NCBI RefSeq assembly: GCF_947487805.1
Contig: NZ_CANKXW010000001.1
Coordinates: forward strand, 681,501-745,500
Length of the DNA: 64,000 nucleotides
Reading direction: 5' to 3'
From: an uncultured Tateyamaria sp.
GTDB lineage: Bacteria; Pseudomonadota; Alphaproteobacteria; Rhodobacterales; Rhodobacteraceae
Positions 1-8,351 of this stretch are shown here, piece after piece. The first letter of the stretch is position 1. Each line of letters starts with the position of its first letter. The notes beneath the pieces were generated by a model that searched no databases, was not told the DNA's origin, and worked only from the letters and a program-made list of their open reading frames with translations. Position numbers and translations under genes: made by a program.

Positions 1-804
1 GCGGCAGGCCTTAGTCTTGTTTTCGGGATTATGCGGCTGGTCAACCTTGCACACGGCGACCTGATCGTGATGGGAGCCTACCTGATCTTGCTCCTTGTGA
101 CCCTGTTGGGTCTGCCACCGTTTCTGGCTGCCGCCGTCGCGATGCCGCTGATGTTTTGCATTGGGTGGTGCTTGCAGAAATTCCTGCTGAACCGCACGTT
201 GGGTGACGACATCCTTCCGCCGCTTCTGGTCACCTTCGGCCTGTCCATCGCCTTGCAGAACGCGCTGCTCGAAGGGTTCTCTGCCGACAGCCAGCGCTTG
301 CCCACCAATGCGATGACCACGGCCTCGTTCCAGGCAGGACCCATTTCTCTTGGGGTAATGCCGTTGCTCACTTTCGGGTCGGCCGTTCTCGTGATCATTG
401 GGCTGAACCAGCTGTTTTATCGCACGGAGCTTGGCCGCGCCTTTCGCGCCACGTCAGACGACGCCACGACCGCCAGTCTGATGGGCATCAAGCCTGCGAA
501 TATCTTTGCGGCTGCAACTGGTATTGCCCTCGTCATTGTTACAATCGCGGCGCTCTATCTTGGCCTACGGGCAAATTTCGACCCCAATGTCGGGCCTGCG
601 CGCCTCATCTATGCGTTCGAAGCGGTGATTATCGGCGGACTAGGTTCGCTCTGGGGGACACTGGCTGGTGGCATCATCATCGGTGTGGCCCAGACTGTCG
701 GTGCCGCGATCAACCCAGAATGGCAGATTCTTTCGGGCCACATTGCATTCTTGCTGGTGTTGCTGGTCCGGCCTCGTGGTCTTTTTCCAAGGGCGCATGA
801 CTGA
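1..804 (+). CDS. livH: Branched-chain amino acid-type ABC transporter permease LivH (5' end outside window)
   Basis: Inner-membrane permease of a HAAT-family ABC importer (branched-chain amino acids, amides or aromatic acids). The reading frame is open from base 1 and the motif MRLVNLAHGDL, near residue 11 of the visible part, is the conserved segment after the first helix of LivH proteins, so only a short N-terminus is missing. The remaining ~267 residues are almost all hydrophobic helices and include the permease EAA-like segment (AFRATSDDATTASLMGI) and a C-terminal VRPRGLF. The stop overlaps the start of the next permease (TGATG), indicating one operon. The substrate is not shown by the sequence. 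Coupling to an aromatic hydroxylase suggests an aromatic or related substrate, which is inference. Confidence 0.93.
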   Translation, partial: AAGLSLVFGIMRLVNLAHGDLIVMGAYLILLLVTLLGLPPFLAAAVAMPLMFCIGWCLQKFLLNRTLGDDILPPLLVTFGLSIALQNALLEGFSADSQRLPTNAMTTASFQAGPISLGVMPLLTFGSAVLVIIGLNQLFYRTELGRAFRATSDDATTASLMGIKPANIFAAATGIALVIVTIAALYLGLRANFDPNVGPARLIYAFEAVIIGGLGSLWGTLAGGIIIGVAQTVGAAINPEWQILSGHIAFLLVLLVRPRGLFPRAHD

Positions 805-1865
805 TGACCTATTTTGTAACAACCCAGACCCCCGCATCCCGCATTGCCACCGTTGCTGGCGGCATCCTGATCCTGCTGTTGTTCGCGCTGCCGTTTTTTG
901 CGGGGCGCGGAACCATCCGGGACATGTTCTTTATCCTGACGATGCTGACCTTGGCACAGTTCTGGAACCTGCTTGCCGGATATGGCGGCCTGGTCAGCGT
1001 GGGCCAGCAGGCCTTTGTCGGCGCAGGGGCCTATGCTCTGTTTGCTCTGGTGATCCTGGGCGGGCTCGACCCTGTTTTGGCCGTTCCGCTTGCCGGGGGG
1101 GCTGCACTGGCGGTCGCTGTGCCGACGGCCTTCTTCGCCTTTCGCCTCAATGGCGCGTATTTCGCGATCGGCACCTGGGTTATCGCCGAGGTCGTGCGTC
1201 TGATTGTGGCACAGTGGAAGTCACTGGGCGGCGGAACGGGCACGTCACTGCCGCGGGATGCGACGCGGGACATGTGGTTTGTCGAGTTGATCGAAGCCAG
1301 CCTTGGCGTGCGGTCTGCCGCGGCGCGGGACATATTGGCCTACTGGATTTCCCTTGTTCTGGCACTGGCGACCATCGGCGGCATCTATTGGCTGTTGAGG
1401 ACGCGGCGTGGTCTGGCGTTGGCGGCGGTCCGCGACAATGTCGACGCGGCGAGATCGGTTGGCGTTGATGCGGCCCGGATGAAGTGGATTGTCTTTCTGA
1501 CCTCGGCCTTTGGCACCGGGGTGACCGGCGCACTGATCTACCTGCAAAAGGCGCGGATCAGCCCCGACGCCGCGTTCAGTGTCACCGACTGGACCGCCTA
1601 CGTGATCTTCATCGTAGTGATCGGCGGAATTGGCACAATCGAAGGCCCCATCATCGGTGTTCTGATCTTTTTCGCGCTGCAGTCGCTGCTGGCAGACTAC
1701 GGCAGCTGGTACCTTATGACACTGGGCGTTCTTGCCATTATCGTGATGCTCGTTGCGCCGCGGGGCCTTTGGGGCCTTCTGTCGGAGAAAACGGGCCTGC
1801 ACCTATTTCCAATTCGGCGTCGCCTCCAGGGCGGCCAACTTAACAGATCGGAGGACACACCATGA
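804..1865 (+). CDS. livM: Branched-chain amino acid-type ABC transporter permease LivM
   Basis: Second inner-membrane permease of the same HAAT-family importer, pairing with LivH. The 353 residues contain about ten hydrophobic helices, the LivM-type segment FWNLLAGYGGLVSVGQQAFV after the first helices, a loop AAVRDNVDAARSVGVDA equivalent to the ATPase-contacting EAA loop, and the C-terminal VAPRGLWGL found in the family. It starts by a 1-base stop/start overlap with livH and ends with an ATGA overlap with the hydroxylase gene, so the three are translationally coupled. No ATPase (LivG/F) or binding protein is in view. They probably lie upstream of the window. Confidence 0.93.
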   Translation: MTYFVTTQTPASRIATVAGGILILLLFALPFFAGRGTIRDMFFILTMLTLAQFWNLLAGYGGLVSVGQQAFVGAGAYALFALVILGGLDPVLAVPLAGGAALAVAVPTAFFAFRLNGAYFAIGTWVIAEVVRLIVAQWKSLGGGTGTSLPRDATRDMWFVELIEASLGVRSAAARDILAYWISLVLALATIGGIYWLLRTRRGLALAAVRDNVDAARSVGVDAARMKWIVFLTSAFGTGVTGALIYLQKARISPDAAFSVTDWTAYVIFIVVIGGIGTIEGPIIGVLIFFALQSLLADYGSWYLMTLGVLAIIVMLVAPRGLWGLLSEKTGLHLFPIRRRLQGGQLNRSEDTP

Positions 1866-3616
1866 CGGATATTACAACGGACGTGCTGATCATCGGGACC
1901 GGGCCTGCCGGTTCGGCAACCGCGGCGCTGCTGTCGACCTACGGGGTCGAGAACATGGTGATCAACCGCTATCGCTGGCTGGCAAACACGCCGCGCGCGC
2001 ATATCACCAACCAGCGCACGATGGAGGTGTTGCGCGACCTGGGCCCCGATGTTGAAAACGAAGCGTACTTGTTCGCCTCCGATCAGGATCTGATGGGCGA
2101 AAACGTTTTTTGCGAAAGCCTTGTTGGCGAAGAAATCGGCCGCCTCAAAAGCTGGGGCACACATCCGTTGTCCAAGGCCGAGCATCTGCTGTCCTCACCC
2201 ACGTTCATGAACGACTTGCCGCAGACCTTCATGGAGCCCTTGCTGTTCAAGACCGCCTGCCAGCGTGGAACCCAGGCCCGTATGAGCACAGAGTACCTCC
2301 GCCACCAACAGGATGCCGATGGCGTCACAACCACATGTCTCGACCGCCTCACGGGTAAGGAATTTACTGTACGGTCAAAGTATCTGGTGGGTGCCGATGG
2401 CGGTAATTCTCTGGTGGCCGAGCATTTGGGTCTTCCTTTCGAAGGTCAAATGGGGATTGGCGGCTCGATGAATATCTTGTTCAAGGCTGACCTGACCAAA
2501 TACGTGGCACACCGTCCGTCGGTTCTCTACTGGGTGGTGCAGCCCGGTGCGGATGTGGGCGGAATTGGAATGGGTTTGGTCCGCATGGTGCGGCCGTGGA
2601 ACGAATGGCTGATCGTGTGGGGCTATGACATCAACCAGCCCGCACCGGATGTCGATACTGCCTTTGCCGAAAAGGTTGTGCGCGATCTGGTGGGCGATCC
2701 CGATCTGGACGTCGACATCACCAGTTGGTCAACTTGGACGGTAAACAATTTTTACGCCACACATCTGCAGAAAGACCGGGTGTTCTGTATGGGCGATGCC
2801 ATTCATCGCCATCCGCCCTCCAATGGATTGGGGTCGAACACCTCGATCCAGGATGCCTTTAACCTTGCCTGGAAAATCGCCGCAGTTCTGAAAGGGCAGG
2901 CGGGCGAGGCTCTGCTCGAGACCTACTCCACCGAACGGGCGCCGGTAGCAAAACAGATCGTCACGCGGGCCAATCAATCCATCGGTGAATTCGGACCGAT
3001 TTTCGAAGCTCTTGGCCTGACCGAGAGTAATGACCCGGACACGATGCAAGCGAACCTCGAAGGCCGCTGCAATTCAACGCCCGAGGCGGAAAGGCAGCGT
3101 GCGGCGATCCGGGAGGCGATTGCGTTCAAGAAATATGAGTTCGACGCGCATGGTGTCGAAATGAACCAACGCTACAAGTCCAATGCAACTGTCACCGACG
3201 GGCAAGTCGAGCCTGCATTCAAACTGGATGCAGATTTGCATTACCAGCCAACGACCTGGCCGGGCGCGCGTATCCCGCATGTCTGGCTGTTTGATCGCGA
3301 TGGCGGCAAGCATTCCACCCTGGATCTGGCGGGGAGCGGTGTGTTTACTCTGTTTACGGGCTTGGGCGGCACCGCGTGGGCAGATGCCGCCGCGGCCGTC
3401 GGCGAGACCCTCGGCGTCACAATCAAGACACATGTGATCGGCCCAAGACAGGAATATGTCGATCACACCGGAGACTGGGCCCGCGCGCGCGAAATTGGAG
3501 ATGCCGGGTGTGTCCTGACAAGGCCAGACCAACATGTGTGCTGGCGACACGATGTTATGGCATCCGAGCCCGAGGCCGAGTTGACCCGTGTCCTGACCTC
3601 CGTCCTGGCCCTTTAG
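1862..3616 (+). CDS. FAD-dependent aromatic hydroxylase, TfdB/PheA-like
   Basis: Flavoprotein monooxygenase of the phenol / 2,4-dichlorophenol hydroxylase group, which adds one oxygen ortho to a phenolic OH using NAD(P)H. In 584 residues it has the N-terminal dinucleotide motif GTGPAG (residues 12-17), the DG motif GADGGNS near residue 177 and the FAD-ribityl GD motif GDAIHRHPPSNGLGSNTSIQ near residue 310, followed by a C-terminal thioredoxin-like region. The HRHPPSNGLGSNTS segment is close to that of TfdB/PheA enzymes. It is coupled to livM by ATGA, so uptake and ring hydroxylation are probably co-expressed. The true substrate cannot be read from the sequence. Confidence 0.85.
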   Translation: MTDITTDVLIIGTGPAGSATAALLSTYGVENMVINRYRWLANTPRAHITNQRTMEVLRDLGPDVENEAYLFASDQDLMGENVFCESLVGEEIGRLKSWGTHPLSKAEHLLSSPTFMNDLPQTFMEPLLFKTACQRGTQARMSTEYLRHQQDADGVTTTCLDRLTGKEFTVRSKYLVGADGGNSLVAEHLGLPFEGQMGIGGSMNILFKADLTKYVAHRPSVLYWVVQPGADVGGIGMGLVRMVRPWNEWLIVWGYDINQPAPDVDTAFAEKVVRDLVGDPDLDVDITSWSTWTVNNFYATHLQKDRVFCMGDAIHRHPPSNGLGSNTSIQDAFNLAWKIAAVLKGQAGEALLETYSTERAPVAKQIVTRANQSIGEFGPIFEALGLTESNDPDTMQANLEGRCNSTPEAERQRAAIREAIAFKKYEFDAHGVEMNQRYKSNATVTDGQVEPAFKLDADLHYQPTTWPGARIPHVWLFDRDGGKHSTLDLAGSGVFTLFTGLGGTAWADAAAAVGETLGVTIKTHVIGPRQEYVDHTGDWARAREIGDAGCVLTRPDQHVCWRHDVMASEPEAELTRVLTSVLAL

Positions 3617-3640
3617 GGATTTCTGCGGACGGTTCACTTT

Positions 3641-3684
3641 AAAGGAGGATGAACCCAGAAGTATTTCTCGGAGAAACTGCCTGA
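3641..3684 (+). other. Strong Shine-Dalgarno followed by an 11-codon frame
   Basis: AAAGGAGG (3641-3648) directly abuts an ATG at 3649 that opens a frame of only 11 codons, closed by TGA at 3682. No longer gene follows before the LysR gene on the other strand. It may be the decayed start of a lost downstream operon gene, or chance. Confidence 0.25.
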
Positions 3685-3726
3685 CGATAATGCTGTCGCT
3701 GTTCGGTCTGCATCCTCGCCGCGAAG

Positions 3727-4632
3727 TTAAAATATCATGCCCTTGTATTCGCGCATATACGCTTCGAAGAAATCCGTGAACGTCGCAACCAAGGGCGGAA
3801 ACTGGTCATATGGTGGGTAGAACAAGGTAAGCCAAAGTGGTGACACCTCCCAATCCGGCAACAGCTTTTCGACGTCTCCGGATTCGAGCCCTGGCCTGAC
3901 AATGAAGTCCGGCAGAACACATATGCCTCCACCGCTTACGGCGATTGAGTACAGGAAGTCCCCGCTATTGGAGATCATCTTGCTAGAGGTTTTTACATCG
4001 CGCTTTTGACCGCCCTTTCGCAGCTTCCATGTTTCCGAACGACCCTGATCGCTGTACCCGAGCAGCGTATCCGGCTTCAGATCATCGGGTATCATTGGTT
4101 TGGGTATACGTTGAAACAGCGACGGTGCCGCAATCACGTGGCGCGGAACCTGGCAGATCTTGCGCCAGATCGTTGATTTGTCCGTCGGAGGTTCGGACAC
4201 ACGTACGGCAAGATCACATTCCCCCTCGATGATATCGACGAGCGTATCCGTCAGGAAAACTTCCAACTCGATCCCGGGATAAGCGAGGCGAAAACTCTCC
4301 ACCAGTTGTGGCATAACACGCGCGCCCAAAGACATCGGCGCGTTGATCCTCAGGCGGCCCATGTCCGGCCTGGTTGCCTTGGTGATGTCCCGGGTTGTTC
4401 TATCCAGCTCCTCGACAATTGGGCGGTAACGGGTTGCCGCAATTGCTCCCGCGGTGGTCATGGAGACCTGACGCGTGGTGCGGATAAACAGCTGTTGGCC
4501 CATGTCGTCCTCAAGCTTGGAGACAATCCGCGTAACGGATGCAGGGGTCATCTGCAGCGCCCGTGCAGCGGCAGAAAAATTGAGTTTTGCGGCAACCTCA
4601 AGGAAGACGCGGATCGATTTCAGATCTGTCAT
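3727..4632 (-). CDS. LysR-family transcriptional regulator
   Basis: DNA-binding regulator of 301 residues. Residues 1-60 form the LysR winged helix-turn-helix (IRVFLEVAAKLNFSAAARAL, then TPASVTRIVSKLEDDMGQQL), and the rest is the periplasmic-binding-like effector domain. It is divergent from the ring-cleavage dioxygenase gene at 4745 with 112 bp between the start codons, the usual arrangement for a LysR regulator and its target. It is also convergent with the hydroxylase at 1862-3616. The effector is unknown, probably an aromatic or quinone intermediate (inference). Confidence 0.9.
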   Translation of the reverse strand: MTDLKSIRVFLEVAAKLNFSAAARALQMTPASVTRIVSKLEDDMGQQLFIRTTRQVSMTTAGAIAATRYRPIVEELDRTTRDITKATRPDMGRLRINAPMSLGARVMPQLVESFRLAYPGIELEVFLTDTLVDIIEGECDLAVRVSEPPTDKSTIWRKICQVPRHVIAAPSLFQRIPKPMIPDDLKPDTLLGYSDQGRSETWKLRKGGQKRDVKTSSKMISNSGDFLYSIAVSGGGICVLPDFIVRPGLESGDVEKLLPDWEVSPLWLTLFYPPYDQFPPLVATFTDFFEAYMREYKGMIF

Positions 4633-4744
4633 CCCGTTATAATTATTTCGCTCACAGCAATAGTAAATGAATAATTGTTTCTATTTTAGTGAATAGCAAC
4701 TTCGCTTACTTGTCGGTCAACAACGCGAAGATGAGGGTTTCACG
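4633..4744. promoter_or_regulatory. Divergent promoter region between LysR and the VOC dioxygenase
   Basis: A 112-bp AT-rich spacer in an otherwise GC-rich region. It contains the widely spaced inverted repeat AATTATT...AATAATT and a second AT-rich near-symmetric stretch (ATAGTAAATG...CTATTTTAGTGAATAG). A LysR operator is expected here, but the exact T-N11-A site cannot be fixed by eye. Confidence 0.4.
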
Positions 4745-5680
4745 ATGATCAGAGACATCAAAGGTCTCCACCATGTCACGTCGATGGCGGCTGATGCGAA
4801 CAAGAATAACCGTTTCTTTACTGACACTTTGGGTTTGCGTCGGGTGAAGAAGACCGTGAATTTTGACGCCCCCGAGGTCTATCATCTCTACTACGGTGAC
4901 GAGATCGGCACGCCGGGCTCGGTGATGACCTACTTTCCGTTTGGCAACATGCCAAGGGGCCGTCGCGGAGCAGGCGAAGTCGGCATCACGGAATTTGCCG
5001 TTCCCAAGGGAAGCCTGAAGTTCTGGACGGATCACCTCGTATCGAAAGGCGTACCCGGTCTGGAGGCAGAGACGACGTTCGGTGAAAGCCGCTTGCACTT
5101 TGCAGGTCCCGACGGAGACAGTTTTGCGCTTGTCGAAAGTGAAGCGCGCAATCGAGAGGCTTGGACGGGCGCCGGAATGACCCAAGACGTTGGAATTCTG
5201 GGCTTCAATGGTGCGCGCTTTCGTGTCCGTGACGCTGCTGCAACCGGGGAACTTCTGACCTTTATGGGGTACCAAAAGGCTGAGACTCAAGGCGATATCT
5301 CGCGATACTTGATAGAAGGCGGGAACGCCGCGGACACAATTGATGTGGAGCAACTTGCGTCTGCAGCCCCTGTCGCCGATCAGGGTGCTGGATCGGTTCA
5401 TCACATTGCGTTTGCCGTCGATGATCGTGCCGCGCAGTTGCGGGTGCGCGAGGCGCTGATGGATACCGGCTATCAAGTCACGCCAGTCATTGATCGGGAC
5501 TATTTCTGGGCGATCTACTTCCGGACACCGGGGGGGATCCTGTTCGAGATTGCCACCAATGAACCGGGTTTCGACCGGGACGAAGACACTGCGCACCTTG
5601 GTGAGGCGCTCAAACTGCCGTCGCGGTACGAGGCCCACCGCGCCCAGATTGAACAATTGCTCCCACCTTTGACCACCTGA
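4745..5680 (+). CDS. Ring-cleaving dioxygenase, VOC superfamily (MhqO/PcpA/LinE-like)
   Basis: Extradiol-type dioxygenase of the hydroquinone 1,2-dioxygenase group (MhqO, PcpA, LinE), which opens para-hydroquinones with Fe(II). The 311 residues form two glyoxalase-like modules. Candidate iron ligands are His9/His10 (GLHHVTSM), His219/His220 (VHHIAFAV) and Glu268 (FEIATNEPG), matching the His-His-Glu pattern of PcpA. It is followed 12 bp later by an MhqD-like hydrolase, the same pairing as in the mhqNOD locus of Bacillus, where it protects against quinones and electrophiles. Regulation by the divergent LysR gene is likely. Whether it serves catabolism or detoxification is open. Confidence 0.82.
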   Translation: MIRDIKGLHHVTSMAADANKNNRFFTDTLGLRRVKKTVNFDAPEVYHLYYGDEIGTPGSVMTYFPFGNMPRGRRGAGEVGITEFAVPKGSLKFWTDHLVSKGVPGLEAETTFGESRLHFAGPDGDSFALVESEARNREAWTGAGMTQDVGILGFNGARFRVRDAAATGELLTFMGYQKAETQGDISRYLIEGGNAADTIDVEQLASAAPVADQGAGSVHHIAFAVDDRAAQLRVREALMDTGYQVTPVIDRDYFWAIYFRTPGGILFEIATNEPGFDRDEDTAHLGEALKLPSRYEAHRAQIEQLLPPLTT

Positions 5681-5692
5681 GAAAGCTGGATC

Positions 5693-6298
5693 ATGGCCAC
5701 CACTCACTATCATGCAATGTCGGTCGAACCTGATATTGGTCGTCCGCTTGTTTTCGCCTTTCACGGGACGGGCGGAGACGAGCATCAATTCTTCGGTCTC
5801 GCCCGGCAATTGGTGCCGGGCGGTGGCGTCGTGTCACCCAGAGGAGACGTGTCCGAGATGGGCGCCGCGCGGTTCTTTCGCAGGACCGGAGAGGGCGTTT
5901 ACGATATGGAGGACCTTGCCGCACGGACGATCAAGATGGTCGAGTATGTGGAGGCTCACAAGTCGCTGCACCCGAACGTGCCGATTTTCGGCTTTGGCTA
6001 TTCCAACGGTGCCAACATACTCGCCTCTGTCCTGATGGCCCGTCCGGATCTGTTTGACAAGTCGGCTTTGCTGCATCCTTTGATCACATGGGATCCGGGT
6101 CAGGTTTCTGGTCTGGTCGGCAAGCGAATTCTTGTAACAGCCGGCAAACACGATCCGATTACGCCATGGAAACTGACGACCAGGTTGGTCGATTGGCTGG
6201 AAAACCAGAAAGCTCAGGTTACGCTTGAGGCTCATGAAGGCGGGCACGAATTGCGGCAATCGGAAATTCAGGCCCTTGCGGAGTTCCTGAATACCTAG
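5693..6298 (+). CDS. Alpha/beta hydrolase, phospholipase/carboxylesterase family (MhqD-like)
   Basis: Serine esterase of 201 residues. The nucleophile elbow GYSNG carries Ser104, the acid is Asp in TAGKHDPIT near residue 155, and the base is His in EGGHELRQSE near residue 184. The oxyanion segment FHGTGGDEHQF near residue 23 is typical of the carboxylesterase/phospholipase (PF02230-type) family. It sits 12 bp after the VOC dioxygenase, like MhqD after MhqO, suggesting it processes ring-cleavage products or conjugates. The partner substrate is inferred from context only. Confidence 0.85.
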   Translation: MATTHYHAMSVEPDIGRPLVFAFHGTGGDEHQFFGLARQLVPGGGVVSPRGDVSEMGAARFFRRTGEGVYDMEDLAARTIKMVEYVEAHKSLHPNVPIFGFGYSNGANILASVLMARPDLFDKSALLHPLITWDPGQVSGLVGKRILVTAGKHDPITPWKLTTRLVDWLENQKAQVTLEAHEGGHELRQSEIQALAEFLNT

Positions 6299-6302
6299 CA
6301 GG

Positions 6303-7244
6303 TCATCGAAAGGCGCTGTGCAAGGCGTTGATCGTCGAAAGCAGCGCCGCTTCTTCCTTTACCCAACCAATAAAGGCGCGCACCCTTGGGTTGCTCCTCT
6401 TTTCCTGCCGACACATGGCGTAGATGCCAACCTGCGTCGGCAGGATTGGCCCGAACGGGCAAGTCAGTTGTCCCGCGGACAGTGCCGAGTAAACCAGCGA
6501 CGAGCGCCCAAGAAGCAACCCGTCACCGGAAATCGCCATGTCCACGAGAAAGTCGGCGCCGCTGTTTGCGAAACGGACCCGCTCGGACGGCAGCGCACGC
6601 GTCAATCCGGCCTTTTTGAACCAGTCGCGCCAATCGGGTGTGCCGTCGAACTTTTCAAGGCTCATGTCCTTCAGAAGAGGCACTCGAGCCGCGTCCTGCG
6701 GTGCATTCAGGTCGTGTCTTTTGATGAAGTCCGGGCTCGCGACCGGCAAGAGCAGCTCTTTGTGCAAAAGCACATGATGCGATTGGGGCGGTGGTGTTTG
6801 GGTCGTTCGGATAAATACGTCAGGCCCGTCCGCGTCCATTGAATGGAGGCCGATCTGGGTATCGATATCGACGTCAATATTCGGGAACCTGTCCGAGAAG
6901 GTGCTGATGCGCGGAAGCAGGAATTTTGCGACGATCGACGCGTTGGTGTTTATGCAAAGCCGCGTTTCGGCTCGAGCAGAGATTGCGCCGAGCGTATCCT
7001 GAATTCTCTGAAAGCTTTCCGAGACGCTCTTGCTCAACACTTCACCGCTCGGCGTAAGAGTGACAGAACGTGCTTTGCGGGTGAACAAGGCCGTACCCAG
7101 AGTTTCTTCAAGCGTTCGAATTTGCTGGCTTATTGCCCCGGGCGTGACGGCGAGTTCATTTGCGGCCTGTTTGAACGACAGCAGCCTCGCAGCGGCTTCG
7201 AAGGCGACCAATGCCTTTGGTGACGGAAGACGGCTGCGAGCCAT
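6303..7244 (-). CDS. LysR-family transcriptional regulator, GcvA-like
   Basis: Regulator of 313 residues. The N-terminal helix-turn-helix reads ALVAFEAAARLLSFKQAANE then VTPGAISQQIRTLEETLG, the pattern of the GcvA subgroup. The rest is an effector-binding domain. Its 3' end meets the hydrolase gene tail to tail with a 4-bp gap. The gene is divergent from the pirin-led operon starting at 7365, which is its likely target. Confidence 0.9.
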   Translation of the reverse strand: MARSRLPSPKALVAFEAAARLLSFKQAANELAVTPGAISQQIRTLEETLGTALFTRKARSVTLTPSGEVLSKSVSESFQRIQDTLGAISARAETRLCINTNASIVAKFLLPRISTFSDRFPNIDVDIDTQIGLHSMDADGPDVFIRTTQTPPPQSHHVLLHKELLLPVASPDFIKRHDLNAPQDAARVPLLKDMSLEKFDGTPDWRDWFKKAGLTRALPSERVRFANSGADFLVDMAISGDGLLLGRSSLVYSALSAGQLTCPFGPILPTQVGIYAMCRQEKRSNPRVRAFIGWVKEEAALLSTINALHSAFR

Positions 7245-7364
7245 GGAGGGGATCTCTATGGTTTAGATTTTCTATATCATTAGAAGAGAACTTATCGTTT
7301 GTCGATGTGAGACTTGAGGTCATCTCCTGCCCCAACAGACATGCTCTGGCTGGAACGGATCAGA
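7245..7364. promoter_or_regulatory. Divergent promoter region between LysR and pirin
   Basis: A 120-bp spacer with an AT-rich core at about 7261-7290. The core contains TCTATATCATTAGA, an imperfect dyad (TCTA-N6-TAGA) with LysR-box-like symmetry. It probably carries both promoters. No confident -35/-10 pair was assigned. Confidence 0.35.
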
Positions 7365-8069
7365 ATGATCAAACTGCATGAAAAAGCGACCCGAGGCCGC
7401 ACGACAACCGGGTGGTTGAACAGCTTTCACACCTTTTCCTTCGGGTCGTTCAATGACCCGACAAGAATGGGTTTCGGGAACCTGCGTGTCCTGAACGAAG
7501 ATACCATCGCGCCGGGGTCAGGCTTTGCGCCGCATGATCATAGCGACATGGATATCCTGACCTTCGTTTTGAGCGGCGCGCTTGAGCACAAGGACGATCA
7601 AGGAAATCACTCTCGCATTGGTAAGGGTGAGATCCAACTGATGTCCGCAGGTGACGGTGTGCGCCATTCGGAGTTCAATGCTTCCCGTGCGCATCCAGCC
7701 CGTTTCTTGCAGATATGGTTGATCCCTGACGTTCCCGGCGGTCAGCCAACCTATGCCCAAGCGTCTGTTCCCGAGGCAGGGCAAGCCGTCTTGGCCGCGC
7801 CTAAGGGGGGGCTTGTGCCCCTTCGGTCCAGGAGTTCAATCACGCGTTTGCTGTTCGAAGACGGCGACACCTATGCGCTCCCAGAGAACCCGGAAGCCCT
7901 GAGATTTCTGCATCTGGTTGACGGGATGGCCCGTGCGGATGGCGAAAACCTCAGCGCTGGCGATGGTCTTCAAATTCCACCCTCCGATGCGATCGGGCTG
8001 TCGTGGATCTCACAAGGCGAAGCGCTCCTCTTCGAAATGCCGCTCACAAGAAAGGACACCCAAAAATGA
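7365..8069 (+). CDS. Pirin family protein (quercetinase-like bicupin)
   Basis: Cupin protein of 234 residues. The start chosen is MIKLHEKATRG, which begins the normal pirin N-terminus; an upstream in-frame extension has no family match. The N-terminal cupin contains SFHTFSFGSF, then APHDHSDMDILTFVLSG with the His-x-His metal ligands, then GVRHSEFN with the third His, near residues 14-112. Some bacterial pirins such as E. coli YhhW are quercetin 2,3-dioxygenases; others bind regulators. Its stop overlaps the next start (ATGA). Its location beside quinone/aromatic genes fits a redox or flavonoid role, which is inferred. Confidence 0.88.
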   Translation: MIKLHEKATRGRTTTGWLNSFHTFSFGSFNDPTRMGFGNLRVLNEDTIAPGSGFAPHDHSDMDILTFVLSGALEHKDDQGNHSRIGKGEIQLMSAGDGVRHSEFNASRAHPARFLQIWLIPDVPGGQPTYAQASVPEAGQAVLAAPKGGLVPLRSRSSITRLLFEDGDTYALPENPEALRFLHLVDGMARADGENLSAGDGLQIPPSDAIGLSWISQGEALLFEMPLTRKDTQK

Positions 8070-8320
8070 GTTGGACACCCTACCTGATGTCGCTGGCCGC
8101 TGGCATTGGCATCGGCGTCATCTACGGGCTGATCGCCGTGCGCAGCCCGGCGCCGCCCATCATAGCCCTGCTTGGCCTTCTTGGAATGCTGGCCGGAGAG
8201 GCGGCTGTCCAATGGCTCCGGGGCCACTCTGATGTCGTCGCACATGCACTCCACCTCAAGTCCTTTGCCGTGACCGAGGCGGATACGTCCGCAGCGCCAG
8301 ACACGACAGAAACCCTCTAA
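8066..8320 (+). CDS. XapX domain (DUF1427) small membrane protein
   Basis: An 84-residue protein with two hydrophobic segments (LMSLAAGIGIGVIYGLIAV and APPIIALLGLLGMLAGEAAV), separated by RSPAP, followed by a charged/threonine-rich tail. This layout and the G-x-G-V-x-Y-G...R-S-P-A-P-P signature identify the XapX domain, whose function is unknown. It is translationally coupled to the pirin gene (ATGA) and lies 31 bp before a cysteine hydrolase, so it is part of that operon. Confidence 0.8.
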   Translation: MSWTPYLMSLAAGIGIGVIYGLIAVRSPAPPIIALLGLLGMLAGEAAVQWLRGHSDVVAHALHLKSFAVTEADTSAAPDTTETL

Positions 8321-8351
8321 CGACCAACTACAAATTAACGGAGATACCCTC

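Noticed and set aside
4706-5809. A 367-codon minus-strand frame opposite the VOC dioxygenase
   Set aside because: Shadow of the plus-strand gene; no motif, and it would overlap the divergent promoter.
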